Shown here in pieces: positions 25,012 to 33,137 of a stretch of DNA of 33,137 bases; within the stretch, counting starts at the first letter, position 1; each line of letters opens with the position of its first letter. Made by a program: the position numbers and the translations under genes. The DNA comes from Roseateles saccharophilus (GTDB lineage: Bacteria; Pseudomonadota; Gammaproteobacteria; Burkholderiales; Burkholderiaceae_C), in contig NZ_SMBU01000046.1 of the NCBI RefSeq assembly GCF_004342485.1, forward strand, positions 1-33,137, written 5' to 3'. The notes beneath the pieces were generated by a model that did no database searches, was not told where the DNA came from, and was given only the letters and a program-made list of their open reading frames with translations.

Positions 25012-26253
25012 TTAAGCCGCCGGCTGCAACCCCGGCAGCGCAAACGCCGGCTCGGCCCGCGCAATCGCCCCTTCCAGCACCGACTCGAAGCGTGCCGTGA
25101 TGTCCGCCCAGTCGAGCCGCCGCGCCGTCGCCCGCGCCGCATCGGCCACCGCGCGCCGCGCCACCGCGTCGACGGCGGCGACACGCGTCGCCGCGACGAA
25201 ATCGGACTCCTTGCCCGCGCCGGCCAGCCAGCCGTTCATGCCGCTGCGGATCAACTCGCCCGCGGCCGCGCTCTCGAAGGCGACGACGGCGCAACCGCTG
25301 GCCATGGCTTCCGTCGTGACGTTGCCGAAGGTCTCGGTCAGGCTCGCGAACAGGAACAGATCCAGGCCGGCGTAATGCGCCGCGAGGTCGTCACCGCTGC
25401 GCTGGCCCGCGAACACGGCATCGGGCACGCGCGCGGCGAGCTCGGCCCGCATCGGGCCGTCGCCGACGAACACCAGGCGAGCGCGCGGCTGCAAGGCCTT
25501 GACGGCTTCGTAGGCGGCCAGCACGACGCCGAGGTTCTTCTCCGGCGCCAGGCGGCCGACATAGCCCATGACGAGGTCGTCCGGCCCCGCACCCCAGCTG
25601 GCGCGCATCGCGTCGCTGCGGCGCGCCGGGTCGAAGCGCTGCGCGTCGACGCCGCGGCCCACCACCGTCAACCGCTCGAAGCCGCGCTCGGCCAGCAGCA
25701 CGCGCATAGCCTCGGTGGGCACCATGGTCGCTGCGCAGCGGTTATGGAATTTGCGTAAGTAGCCCATGATGGGCTTGCTGAGCAGGCCCAGACGGTAGTG
25801 CTTGCCATAGGCGTGGAAGTTGGTGCGGTAGTCCGACGTGACCGGCAGGGCCAGATGCTGGGCCGCCTGCAGCGCCGACCAGCCCAGTGGCCCCTCGGTG
25901 GCGATGTGCACGACGTCCGGGCGGTGCAGCGACCACAGCTTCACCAGCGCCCGCTTGCTCGGCACGCCCATGCGCAGGTTGGGGTAGAGGGGCACGGGCA
26001 GGCCCTTGGTCAGCACCTCGTCAACCTCGGGCTTGCCGGTGACCTGGCCGGTCATGCGGGCCGGCTGGCGCGGGCGGATCAGCTGCACATCGTGGTTGCG
26101 GCGGTTCAGGCCATCGACGACGCGGGCCATCGACATCGCGACGCCGTTGACCTCGGGGGGATAGGTCTCCGTCACCACCGCGAGCCGGCGCGAATGGCGC
26201 GGCGCGGGCAGGTCGTCCACCAGGATGTCGTCGGCGTCGTGTGGGGTGTTCAT
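25012..26253 (-). CDS. GT4-family glycosyltransferase
   Basis: A 413-residue GT-B enzyme. The N-terminal ETYPPEVNGVAMSM loop and the C-terminal TETFGNVTTEAMASG (nucleotide-sugar binding E-x7-E type) place it in GT4, close to mannosyl- and sulfoquinovosyl-type transferases such as MgtA and SQD2. It probably glycosylates a lipid at the inner membrane; donor and acceptor are unknown. ATG 26253 is used; an upstream TTG (26259) adds two residues. It is the lone minus-strand gene here, diverging from the DUF962-like gene. Confidence 0.88.
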   Translation of the reverse strand: MNTPHDADDILVDDLPAPRHSRRLAVVTETYPPEVNGVAMSMARVVDGLNRRNHDVQLIRPRQPARMTGQVTGKPEVDEVLTKGLPVPLYPNLRMGVPSKRALVKLWSLHRPDVVHIATEGPLGWSALQAAQHLALPVTSDYRTNFHAYGKHYRLGLLSKPIMGYLRKFHNRCAATMVPTEAMRVLLAERGFERLTVVGRGVDAQRFDPARRSDAMRASWGAGPDDLVMGYVGRLAPEKNLGVVLAAYEAVKALQPRARLVFVGDGPMRAELAARVPDAVFAGQRSGDDLAAHYAGLDLFLFASLTETFGNVTTEAMASGCAVVAFESAAAGELIRSGMNGWLAGAGKESDFVAATRVAAVDAVARRAVADAARATARRLDWADITARFESVLEGAIARAEPAFALPGLQPAA

Positions 26254-26365
26254 GCGCAAATGTTCACGAGCGCGTGCAACAGCAAGATGACAGGCGGGCC
26301 GTCACGCCAATTTCACGCAAGCCCACCACCATCCGCTCCGATTTCCACCCCAACGAGGACGGGAC

Positions 26366-26980
26366 GTGAACGAGTTCTTCCAAACCCTGAAGACCCAGCG
26401 CTGGGACGACCACCGCTACTACCACCACAGCCGCATCAACCAGAGCCTGCACCTGATCAGCGCCCTGTGCTTCCTGGTCTCCTACGGCCTGGTGTTCGTG
26501 AACCCGGCCTGGGCCGCGCTGCTGGCCTGGTGCGTGTCGATGACGACGCGCCAGGCGGGCCACTTCTTCTTCGAGCCACGCGGCTACGACGAGGTCAACC
26601 AGGCCACCGACGCGCACAAGGAAGAGATCAAGGTCGGCTACAACATCCGCCGCAAGATCGTGCTGCTGGCCGTGTGGGTGGCGCTGCCGGCCGTGCTGTG
26701 GTTCTTCCCGTCGCTGGGCGGCCTCATCGAGCCGGCCGTCGGCATGAAGGCCTATCTGGAGGATGTCGGCATGGCCTGGTTCTGCCTCGGCGTGGTGGGC
26801 CTGCTCTTCCGCGTCGGCCAGCTGTGGGCCACGCAGGGCGCGATGCAGGGCTTCGCCTGGATGACCAAGATCCTGACCGACCCCTTCCACGACGTGATGC
26901 TGTATCACAAGGCCCCGCTCTATCTGCTGCGCGGCCAGCTGATCGACCCGATGGAGCACGTTGGCAGCGAAGCGCACTGA
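26366..26980 (+). CDS. Mpo1/DUF962-like membrane protein
   Basis: A 204-residue protein with four hydrophobic segments. YYHHSRINQSLHLI and RQAGHFFFEP resemble the paired His motifs (HxxxNRxxHLIG and QFxGHxxFE) of the Mpo1/DUF962 family; yeast Mpo1 is an Fe-dependent dioxygenase of 2-hydroxy fatty acids. The match is by motif only. GTG 26366 is preceded by GAGGACGGGAC. A clear terminator follows 20 nt after the stop. The neighbourhood of lipid enzymes fits. Confidence 0.6.
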   Translation: MNEFFQTLKTQRWDDHRYYHHSRINQSLHLISALCFLVSYGLVFVNPAWAALLAWCVSMTTRQAGHFFFEPRGYDEVNQATDAHKEEIKVGYNIRRKIVLLAVWVALPAVLWFFPSLGGLIEPAVGMKAYLEDVGMAWFCLGVVGLLFRVGQLWATQGAMQGFAWMTKILTDPFHDVMLYHKAPLYLLRGQLIDPMEHVGSEAH

Positions 26981-26999
26981 GACTCTTCGCCCCAACGAG

Positions 27000-27030
27000 A
27001 AAGGCCCGCATTCGCGGGCCTTTTGTTTTT
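27000..27030 (+). terminator. Rho-independent terminator
   Basis: AAAGGCCCGC pairs with GCGGGCCTTT around ATTC, followed by TGTTTTT. It ends the DUF962-like transcript and may also serve the convergent aminotransferase gene. Confidence 0.9.
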
Positions 27031-27059
27031 CTCGCGCGCCCGGCAAGCCGGGCTTGGGC

Positions 27060-28706
27060 TCAGAACTTCTTCGAGAGCATCTCGCGGAACACGCTGCGGC
27101 GGATGGCCTTGGCGGTGAGCTCGGGCGCCGTCCACCACCAGCCGTCGGCACGCATCTCCGCGCAGGCGGCGACGAAGCGCTCAAGCACGGCCTCGAACTC
27201 GGCGTCGCCATAGTTCAGGCTGAAGATCAGCCGCCCCGTGCCCACCCAGCTCAGCGCCAGGCCGTGCTTGCGCAGGTAGAACTGCAGCATCCAGTGGTAG
27301 CGCCCCGGCTGCGTGTAGAGCACGGTCCAGATCGTCGACAGATTGGCCATGCGCACCGGCGCGCCGGCCGCCTGAAGGCGCTCGTTGAAGCGGGCGCAGC
27401 GGGCGTTCCAGCGCGCGTCGAGGCCGTCGTAGAGCGTCTTGACCTGCGGCGTGTCGAGCTGCCTCAGGAAGGCGGCCATCGCGGCGATGACATAGGGGTG
27501 GGCATTGAAGGTGCCGCGCGCAAAGCAGATGTCAGCCGGGCGGTCCTCGCGGTAGCGCTGCATCAGCGCGCGGCTGCCGCAGACGACGCCGACCGGCAGG
27601 CCGCCGCCCAGGGTCTTGCCGTAGGTGACGAGATCGGCCCTCACGCCGAAATACTCCTGGGCGCCGCCGGGCGCGAGCCGGAAGCCGACGAAGACCTCGT
27701 CGAAGATCAGCACGATGCCGCGTGCGGTGCAGACCTCGCGCAGTTTCTTCAACCAGGCCGTGTAGGCCTCGCGCTCATAGCCCGCGCGGCGGCTGCCGTC
27801 GATGAGGCCGGAGTCACCCGGCGCATTCGCATTGGGGTGCAGGGCCTGCAGCGGGTTGACCAGCACGCAGGCGATGTCGCGGCGCGTGGCCAGCACCTTC
27901 AGCGAGCGCTCGGCCATGTCCTGCAGCGTGAAGGTATCGCGCGGCGGCAGCGGGTTGCCGGGGCCGGGCTGCACGTCCTCCCACCAGCCGTGGTAGGCGC
28001 CGGCGAAGCGCACCAGGCGCTTCTTCTTCGTGTGATAACGCGCCAGCCGCACGGCCTGCATGACGGCCTCGGTGCCGCTCATGTGGAAGCTGACCTCGTC
28101 CTGGCCCGAGATGGCCTTCAGCCGCGTCAGCACGTCCAGCACGCAGGGGTGGTAGGCACCGAGCACGGGGCCGAGCTGCTGGGCCGTGGCGACGGCTTCG
28201 GCGATGCAGGCCTTGTAGGCGTCGTAGCCCAGCAGGTTGACGCCGTAGGAGCCGGTCAGGTCATAGAGGCGGTTGCCGTCCAGGTCCTCGACCTGCACGC
28301 CGTCGCTGGCCTGCAGGAAGGCCCCGACCTTGAGATGCTCGCGCAGCACGGGGCTGAACTGGAAGGGCACGCGGTAGCGGCCGGTGAAGCGCAGGTCGGA
28401 GATGGTGTCGCGCGCGGCCTCGGTGGCGGCCAGCGTCCTGGCGTAGCGCGTGTCGAACTCGGCGCCCAGGCGCTGCAGCGCGGCACGGCGCTGCGCGGCC
28501 ACGTCGGCCGGTGCGCCGTCGGCCGCGAAGAACTGCGCCTCGTCATAGGCATAGCCCGGCACCCAGCGCGCCAGCCGCTTGGCCATGCGCGAATGGCCGG
28601 CCAGCGAGCGGTGCTTGGCGCGCGAGAGCTCCAGCCGCCGCTTGGCCGCCGGCAGCAGGGCCAGCACGCCGAGGGCGAGCGCCGAAAGGGTCAGGGTTTC
28701 GTCCAT
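27060..28706 (-). CDS. class III PLP aminotransferase, GSA aminomutase-like, membrane-anchored
   Basis: A 548-residue protein. Residues 1-22 are hydrophobic, probably an anchor. The fold-type I core shows SGTEAVMQAVRLAR, GAYHGWW, D336 in IFDEVFVGFR and the PLP lysine K364 in TYGKTLGGGLPVG, as in glutamate-1-semialdehyde aminomutase relatives. About 120 extra N-terminal residues separate it from HemL, so a role in heme synthesis is unlikely; such stand-alone enzymes often sit in lipid or secondary-metabolite clusters. It diverges from the phosphatidylserine decarboxylase gene over 57 bp. The substrate is unknown. Confidence 0.85.
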   Translation of the reverse strand: MDETLTLSALALGVLALLPAAKRRLELSRAKHRSLAGHSRMAKRLARWVPGYAYDEAQFFAADGAPADVAAQRRAALQRLGAEFDTRYARTLAATEAARDTISDLRFTGRYRVPFQFSPVLREHLKVGAFLQASDGVQVEDLDGNRLYDLTGSYGVNLLGYDAYKACIAEAVATAQQLGPVLGAYHPCVLDVLTRLKAISGQDEVSFHMSGTEAVMQAVRLARYHTKKKRLVRFAGAYHGWWEDVQPGPGNPLPPRDTFTLQDMAERSLKVLATRRDIACVLVNPLQALHPNANAPGDSGLIDGSRRAGYEREAYTAWLKKLREVCTARGIVLIFDEVFVGFRLAPGGAQEYFGVRADLVTYGKTLGGGLPVGVVCGSRALMQRYREDRPADICFARGTFNAHPYVIAAMAAFLRQLDTPQVKTLYDGLDARWNARCARFNERLQAAGAPVRMANLSTIWTVLYTQPGRYHWMLQFYLRKHGLALSWVGTGRLIFSLNYGDAEFEAVLERFVAACAEMRADGWWWTAPELTAKAIRRSVFREMLSKKF

Positions 28707-28763
28707 CGCAGTCTCAGGAAATTCACGAAGGTTTCAGATGTACCTGCGACGCTTGACAGTGGA

Positions 28764-29654
28764 ATGAATGACAAAGCCATGACCACAATCCCCGCCCGCG
28801 GCTGGTTCCAACGCCTCGTCGCACAGGAAGACCTGAACTTCCTGCTGACCAACCGCGTGCCGCGCATCGCGCTGACGAAACTGATGGGCCGCTTCGCGCG
28901 CATCGAGAGTCCGCTGCTGACGAAGCTGTCCATCGCTGTCTGGCGGCTGTTCACGCCGCTGGACTTGAGCGAGGCCAGGCACACGAAGTTCCGCTCGCTG
29001 AAGGACTGCTTCACGCGCGAACTCAAGCCCGGCGCGCGCATCTTCGACGCCCGGCCTGACGTGATCTGCAGCCCCAGCGACGGCATCGTCGGCGCCTGCG
29101 GCCTCGTGCAGCGCGGCCAGGTCTACCAGGCCAAGGGCTTTCCTTATTCGACGGCCGAGCTCTTCGGCCCGACGCAGGACGCGAGCGTCTTCGAAGGCGG
29201 CCGCTTCATCACGCTGCGGCTGACCTCGGCGATGTACCACCGCTTCCACGCACCGGCCGACGGCACGGTCGAGCATGTGACCTATCTGAGCGGTGACACC
29301 TGGAACGTGAACCCCATCGCGCTGCAGCGCGTGGAGCGGCTGTTCTGCCGCAACGAGCGCGCCGTCGTGCGCATGCGGCTGGCCGGCGGCGAGCCGATCG
29401 CACTGGTGCCTGTGGCGGCCATCCTGGTCGCGAGCATCCGCCTGCACTTCCTCGACGTGCTGCTGCACCTGGGCCGCAAGGGTGCCAACGAGATGCCCTG
29501 CTCGGCACCTCATGCCAAGGGCCAGGAGATGGGCTGGTTCGAGCATGGCTCGACCATCATCGTCTTCGTGCCGCCGGGCTTCGAGCCGGCGGAGGGCATC
29601 GCCACCGGCTCGCAGCTGCGCGCCGGGCAGGCACTGCTGAAGCGGGTCAGCTGA
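28764..29654 (+). CDS. psd: phosphatidylserine decarboxylase proenzyme
   Basis: A 296-residue PSD. D106 (SPSDGIVG) and H162 (YHRFHAPADG) match the self-cleavage triad, and EHGSTIIVF (G262/S263) is the cleavage site that yields the pyruvoyl group; here HGST replaces the common LGST. It makes phosphatidylethanolamine at the inner membrane. ATG 28764 follows GTGGA; the long open frame upstream lies over the aminotransferase and is spurious. Its end overlaps the convergent phosphoesterase gene by 8 nt. Confidence 0.93.
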   Translation: MNDKAMTTIPARGWFQRLVAQEDLNFLLTNRVPRIALTKLMGRFARIESPLLTKLSIAVWRLFTPLDLSEARHTKFRSLKDCFTRELKPGARIFDARPDVICSPSDGIVGACGLVQRGQVYQAKGFPYSTAELFGPTQDASVFEGGRFITLRLTSAMYHRFHAPADGTVEHVTYLSGDTWNVNPIALQRVERLFCRNERAVVRMRLAGGEPIALVPVAAILVASIRLHFLDVLLHLGRKGANEMPCSAPHAKGQEMGWFEHGSTIIVFVPPGFEPAEGIATGSQLRAGQALLKRVS

Positions 29655-30543
29655 CGAGGGTGTCGGACACGGCGGTCTTCACGACCGCCGTCGGGACGGG
29701 CAGCGCTAGCGGCACCGCGGGCTTGGCCTTGGCGGCCGGCAGCATGCCCGGCAGCGCGGCCTCGTCGCCGCGGTCGATGATCTCGAGCCGGCCGTCGTGG
29801 TGCTCGACGAGAGCCGTCAGACTCTCGACCCAGTCGCCATCGTTGCAGTAGAGGATGCCGTCGATCTCGCGGATCTCGGCATGGTGGATGTGGCCGCAGA
29901 CGACGCCGTGCGCGCCGCGCTTCTTGGCCTCGCGCGCCACCGCGTTCTCGAACTCGTTGATGTAGCTGACCGCGCGCTTGACCTTGTGCTTGAGGTAGCG
30001 CGACAGGCTCCAGTAGGGCAGGCGGAACTTGGCGCGGATGTGGTTGAACCACCGGTTGACCTTGAGCGTGAACTCATAGGCCAGGTCGCCCGCGATGGCC
30101 AGCCAGCGCGCGCACTGGATGACGCCGTCGTAGAGGTCGCCATGCGTGATCCACAGCCGCTTGCCGTCGGCGGTGACGTGGATGGCTTCTTCCATCACGT
30201 CCACGCCGCCGAAGTTGTGCAGCAGGTATTTGCGCGCGAACTCGTCGTGGTTGCCGGGGATGAAGATGACCCGCGTGCCCTTGCGCGCCTTGCGCAGCAG
30301 CTTCTGCACGACGTCGTTGTGGGCCTGCGGCCAGTACCAAGAGCGCTTGAGCTGCCAGCCGTCGATGATGTCGCCGACGAGGTAGAGGGTTTCACACTCG
30401 ACGTCGCGAAGGAAGTCGAGCAGGGCCTTGGCCTGGCAGCCGGGCGTGCCCAGATGCAGGTCCGAGATCCAGACGGTGCGCACCGACAGCGTGGGCGTGT
30501 CGGCGGCAGCAGCAGTGTCTTGCGTCGTCGGCATGGCCGGCAT
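29647..30543 (-). CDS. LpxH-like metallophosphoesterase (COG2908)
   Basis: A 298-residue calcineurin-like phosphoesterase. Metal motifs are D28/H30 (SDLHLG), D58 (GDIIDGW), N98-H99-D100 (PGNHDE), THGD and GHIHH. It resembles UDP-2,3-diacylglucosamine diphosphatase but is about 50 residues longer and belongs to the broader COG2908 group, so lipid A synthesis is not certain. The last 60 residues are Ala/Pro rich. Confidence 0.85.
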   Translation of the reverse strand: MPAMPTTQDTAAAADTPTLSVRTVWISDLHLGTPGCQAKALLDFLRDVECETLYLVGDIIDGWQLKRSWYWPQAHNDVVQKLLRKARKGTRVIFIPGNHDEFARKYLLHNFGGVDVMEEAIHVTADGKRLWITHGDLYDGVIQCARWLAIAGDLAYEFTLKVNRWFNHIRAKFRLPYWSLSRYLKHKVKRAVSYINEFENAVAREAKKRGAHGVVCGHIHHAEIREIDGILYCNDGDWVESLTALVEHHDGRLEIIDRGDEAALPGMLPAAKAKPAVPLALPVPTAVVKTAVSDTLVS

Positions 30544-30581
30544 GCTGCCCGCCGGTCATGACGCGCGCGTGAAGGTCTGAT

Positions 30582-31235
30582 CTAGATCAAGCCCTTGAAA
30601 GGCCCGCTGGCCAGCCAGCCCTCGATCTGGGCCTGGCGGTCGTTGCCCCAGAAAGGTTCGCCGTCGACGATGAAATAGGGCGCGCCGAACACGCCGGCGG
30701 CGATGGCCGCGTCGTTCTCGGCCTTGAGGCGCGCCTTCCAGGCCGGCTCGCTCCAGGCGGCCTCAGCCGCGTCGGCGTCTATGCCGGACTCGGCGAGCAA
30801 GGCCTTCAACGCCCCCGCGTCGTCGAGGGCCACGCCGCGCGTGAAGTAGGCGCGCAGGCCGGCATGGGCCCAGGCGACGGCGCGCGCCGGGTCCTGCCCG
30901 TGCAGCCACCAGAACACGCGCGCGGCGTTCTGGGTGGGGATGGGGAAGGTTTCAGGCTGGCGATAGGGCAGGCCGGCGAAACGGGCCGAGCGCTCGAAGT
31001 CGCGCAAGGCGTAGTCGCGTTTGATCGGATAGGAGACCGGCGACTTCAGCTCGGCGGCCTGGAAGGTCGCACCGAGCAGGATGGCATGCCATTGCACGCG
31101 GCGCCCATGCCGGGCCGCAACGGCCTCGATCCACTCCGACGCGATATAGGAATAGGGCGAGGAGAAGTCGAAATAGAACTGCACCGGTGCGCGCTGCAAT
31201 GCGGTGTTGTCGGCAAGAAATCGGTCGTCGATCAT
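30582..31235 (-). CDS. 2-hydroxychromene-2-carboxylate isomerase-like (DsbA fold)
   Basis: A 217-residue kappa-class GST/DsbA-like protein. VQFYFDFSSPYSYIASEWIE places the catalytic serine where DsbA has its cysteine pair, and GVFGAPYFIVDGEPFWGNDR is the conserved C-terminal part. Family enzymes use glutathione to isomerise naphthalene-pathway chromenes; many genomic copies have other, unknown substrates. No aromatic-degradation genes are nearby. Confidence 0.85.
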   Translation of the reverse strand: MIDDRFLADNTALQRAPVQFYFDFSSPYSYIASEWIEAVAARHGRRVQWHAILLGATFQAAELKSPVSYPIKRDYALRDFERSARFAGLPYRQPETFPIPTQNAARVFWWLHGQDPARAVAWAHAGLRAYFTRGVALDDAGALKALLAESGIDADAAEAAWSEPAWKARLKAENDAAIAAGVFGAPYFIVDGEPFWGNDRQAQIEGWLASGPFKGLI

Positions 31236-31276
31236 GATGTGACCTTAGCCTCCACGCGCCTGCGGCGCAGCGGGAC

Positions 31277-32305
31277 TTATGCCGAGTGGAGGCGGGCGGC
31301 GAGCCGTGGCGTCGCGGCCTCGATGCGCTCGAGCAGGCGCGGCCAGAGCTTGGCGCCCAGGTCGCGACGGAAGGGGCCGAAATGCTCGATCTTGCCCACG
31401 CCCAGATCGGCGGGCGACACCGAATGGCGCTGCACGCGGGCGGCGCCGAAGTGCCCCGCCAGCGCGTCCACGGCCGGGGCCGGTCCGAACAGGTGATCGT
31501 CGGTGATGCTCCACAGGTGGACAGCGCCCGCGAAGCGGTCGTAGGCCCGCTCGCGGGCGAGGCTTTCGTCTCCGAAGAGGAAGCCCGGCGTACGCCCCCA
31601 GGCCGCCCATTCCAGCGCGGCGCCGGCCGGCAGATCCTCGGCACGCGGCCCGAGCAGGCGCCCCGGCGCACGGCCGAACAGGCGCACGGCCAGCGGCAGC
31701 ATCAGATGAAAGAAGAGCCAGGCCTGCAGGCGGGCCAAGCCCGACCAGTGCCCAAGATAGGCCACCTGGGCCGCGACGCCGAGCAGCGCATCCACCTTGT
31801 CCTCGAAGCCGGGCACCAGGCCAACGGCGTTGCCGCCCAGCGAATGGCCGACCCAGAGCAGGCCGACCTCACCGACCTCGGCCGTGGCGGCCTCGCACCG
31901 ACGCCGATCGGCCGCGTGCAGGGCAGCGGCCATGTCCACGCGCGCCCAGTCGCGCAGGCGGACGTCCTCGCCCGGCAGCAAGGCGGAGCGGGAAGCGGCG
32001 ATGCCGCGGTAGTCGAAGCTCAGCACGGCATAACCGCGCCGCGCCAGCCATTCGGCAAAGTACCGGTAATAGCTGGCCGGCACCGCCGTCGCCGAGCTGA
32101 TGACGGCCACGGCCCGCACGCCGATCGCAGCGGGAGGCTCGAACCACTGCGCGGCCAGCAGACGCCCGTCGGCGCAGCGCAGCGCTACCGGTCTGACCTG
32201 GACCTGCGGGTCGGAGTACGTCGCATCGCTGTCGGCGCCTGCCGGCGCTGGCGGCAGGATGGGCGGGCAGGCGATATCCGAGGGATTCAAGGGTAGGCTG
32301 GACAT
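31277..32305 (-). CDS. alpha/beta hydrolase (COG4757-like)
   Basis: A 342-residue hydrolase. The nucleophile elbow is WVGHSLGGNA (S155), preceded by the oxyanion strand VISSATAVPASYYRYFAEWL and SFDYRGIAAS. The late GKIEHFGPFRRDLG holds the probable catalytic His. No signal peptide. It diverges from the LysR-type gene over 100 bp that include an inverted repeat, so control by that regulator is likely. Confidence 0.82.
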   Translation of the reverse strand: MSSLPLNPSDIACPPILPPAPAGADSDATYSDPQVQVRPVALRCADGRLLAAQWFEPPAAIGVRAVAVISSATAVPASYYRYFAEWLARRGYAVLSFDYRGIAASRSALLPGEDVRLRDWARVDMAAALHAADRRRCEAATAEVGEVGLLWVGHSLGGNAVGLVPGFEDKVDALLGVAAQVAYLGHWSGLARLQAWLFFHLMLPLAVRLFGRAPGRLLGPRAEDLPAGAALEWAAWGRTPGFLFGDESLARERAYDRFAGAVHLWSITDDHLFGPAPAVDALAGHFGAARVQRHSVSPADLGVGKIEHFGPFRRDLGAKLWPRLLERIEAATPRLAARLHSA

Positions 32306-32359
32306 CTGGGCCTCGGCACGAGTACTTGCAATGGCGATACGGGCAGTCTAGATTGACAA

Positions 32360-32384
32360 CTTTTGCGGCGGTAGAGCGCAAAAG
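32360..32384. promoter_or_regulatory. inverted repeat between hydrolase and LysR genes
   Basis: CTTTTGCG and CGCAAAAG are perfect 8-bp arms around 9 nt. This size and placement suit a LysR-type regulator site. TTGACA at 32353-32358 may be part of a promoter, but no matching -10 is clear. Confidence 0.5.
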
Positions 32385-32404
32385 AGCGCCACATCGTCAA
32401 CATA

Positions 32405-33100
32405 ATGACGACAAAGAATCCCCTCGTCGACCGTCGGCGGCAGAGCGCGGCCGAGGAAGCCCTGGACGCCAACGCACTCGAACTGTTCGCACGCATTGCA
32501 CAGGCCGGAAGCTTTGCCCAGGCGGCCCGTGACCTTGGCCTGACGCGCGCCGCCATCAGCCGCCGCATCGCTTCCATCGAGAACGCTGTCGGTCTAACCT
32601 TGTTCGCCCGCAGCACGCGCAGCCTCGGGTTGACCGAAGCCGGTCGCCGATTGCACGCGCGGGCGCGGGCAGTGCGAGAGGCGGCCGAGGGCGCGCGCTT
32701 GGCGCTGCGCCAGACCCGTGACCAGCTCGACGGCACACTGCGCATCAGCGCCACTGCCGGCTTCGGCCGGATCGTGCTGGCCCCGCTGCTCGCGCGTTTC
32801 CAGACCCAACATCCGGCAATCCGCTACGAACTGCTTTTCACCGACAGGCGCGTCGATCTGCTGCGCGAGGGGTTGGACGTGGCCTTCCGCGTCACCAACC
32901 AGCCGCCCGAGGACTGGGTTGCACAGCCCGTCCTGAAATGCGCCGTGCGGGCCTATCGGACCGCTGGCAACAAGCTCCTCGCATCCCCGCAAGAGCTGGC
33001 CACCGCACCCCTGCTGCTGCTGGGGCAGAACGAAGACGCTCTCCCGAGTTCGACACCAAATCGCCGTTTTGCGCGATTTCCGGCGGGCGGCTCGTTTTGA
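32405..33100 (+). pseudogene. LysR-family regulator, C-terminus lost
   Basis: The reading frame gives 231 residues where LysR proteins have about 300. The helix-turn-helix (GSFAQAARDLGLTRAAISRRI, residues 35-55) and the first effector subdomain (LRISATAGFGRIVL, DVAFRVTNQ) are normal. After about residue 214 (LLLLGQNEDALPSS) the sequence stops resembling the family and turns into a low-complexity tail ending RRFARFPAGGSF. DNA composition changes at the same place, suggesting an insertion or rearrangement. The DNA-binding part could still be made. Confidence 0.75.
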
Positions 33101-33137
33101 ATCAATGACTTAGAGTGGCTTTGCGCGATTTTCTGTA
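33047..33137. mobile_element. probable edge of an inserted element
   Basis: From about 33047 the DNA becomes less GC-rich and no longer codes for the LysR protein. It carries a 12-bp direct repeat TTTGCGCGATTT at 33068-33079 and 33120-33131. I cannot name an insertion-sequence family, and the other end is outside the window. Confidence 0.4.

Overview
The window is GC-rich DNA (about 70 percent by eye) from a betaproteobacterium, most likely a Burkholderiales member near Roseateles, Mitsuaria or Pelomonas. The placement is inferred from the tRNA-Tyr/Gly/Thr-tuf order, the Xanthomonas/Caulobacter-type TonB receptors and the overall gene content; no ribosomal RNA is present to fix it.

Layout. 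1-511: 5' end of tuf and three tRNA genes on the minus strand, with a recognisable promoter. 1060-10848: two TonB-dependent receptors with near-identical signal peptides and leaders, enclosing a flavin-dependent halogenase-like gene and two tandem JmjC/cupin-8 genes. 21449-10945 (minus): a ten-gene chitin/GlcNAc operon: GlcNAc kinase, GntR/UTRA regulator, nagA, SIS-type GlcN-6-P deaminase, cytoplasmic GH3 hexosaminidase, AmpG-like permease, GH16-like protein, GH18 chitinase, NagX-like membrane protein and a 2OG-Fe(II) oxygenase-like protein. Most of its junctions are ATGA or TGATG overlaps. 21594-31235: a TPR protein, an LplT-like transporter, a small RraB-like gene that looks like an integron cassette with an attC site, a GT4 glycosyltransferase, an Mpo1/DUF962-like membrane protein, a PLP aminotransferase, phosphatidylserine decarboxylase, an LpxH-like phosphoesterase and a DsbA-fold isomerase. 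31277-33137: an alpha/beta hydrolase and a divergent LysR regulator whose C-terminus is lost where the sequence changes character, probably a mobile element edge.

How it fits together. The proposed route (inference from families) is: receptors bring chitooligosaccharides through the outer membrane, GH18 (perhaps with GH16) trims them in the periplasm, the AmpG-like permease imports short oligomers, and GH3, kinase, NagA and the deaminase turn them into fructose-6-phosphate. A 14-bp motif, TGG-N8-TGG with core TGGTA, occurs twice at the nag operon promoter and twice upstream of each receptor. It ties the receptor, cupin and nag regions into one candidate regulon of the GntR regulator.

Most notable: the shared operator family, the twin receptor leaders with a conserved block and stem, a modular hairpin repeat with compensatory stem changes, the RraB-like gene cassette, and the halogenase/oxygenase set placed around the receptors.
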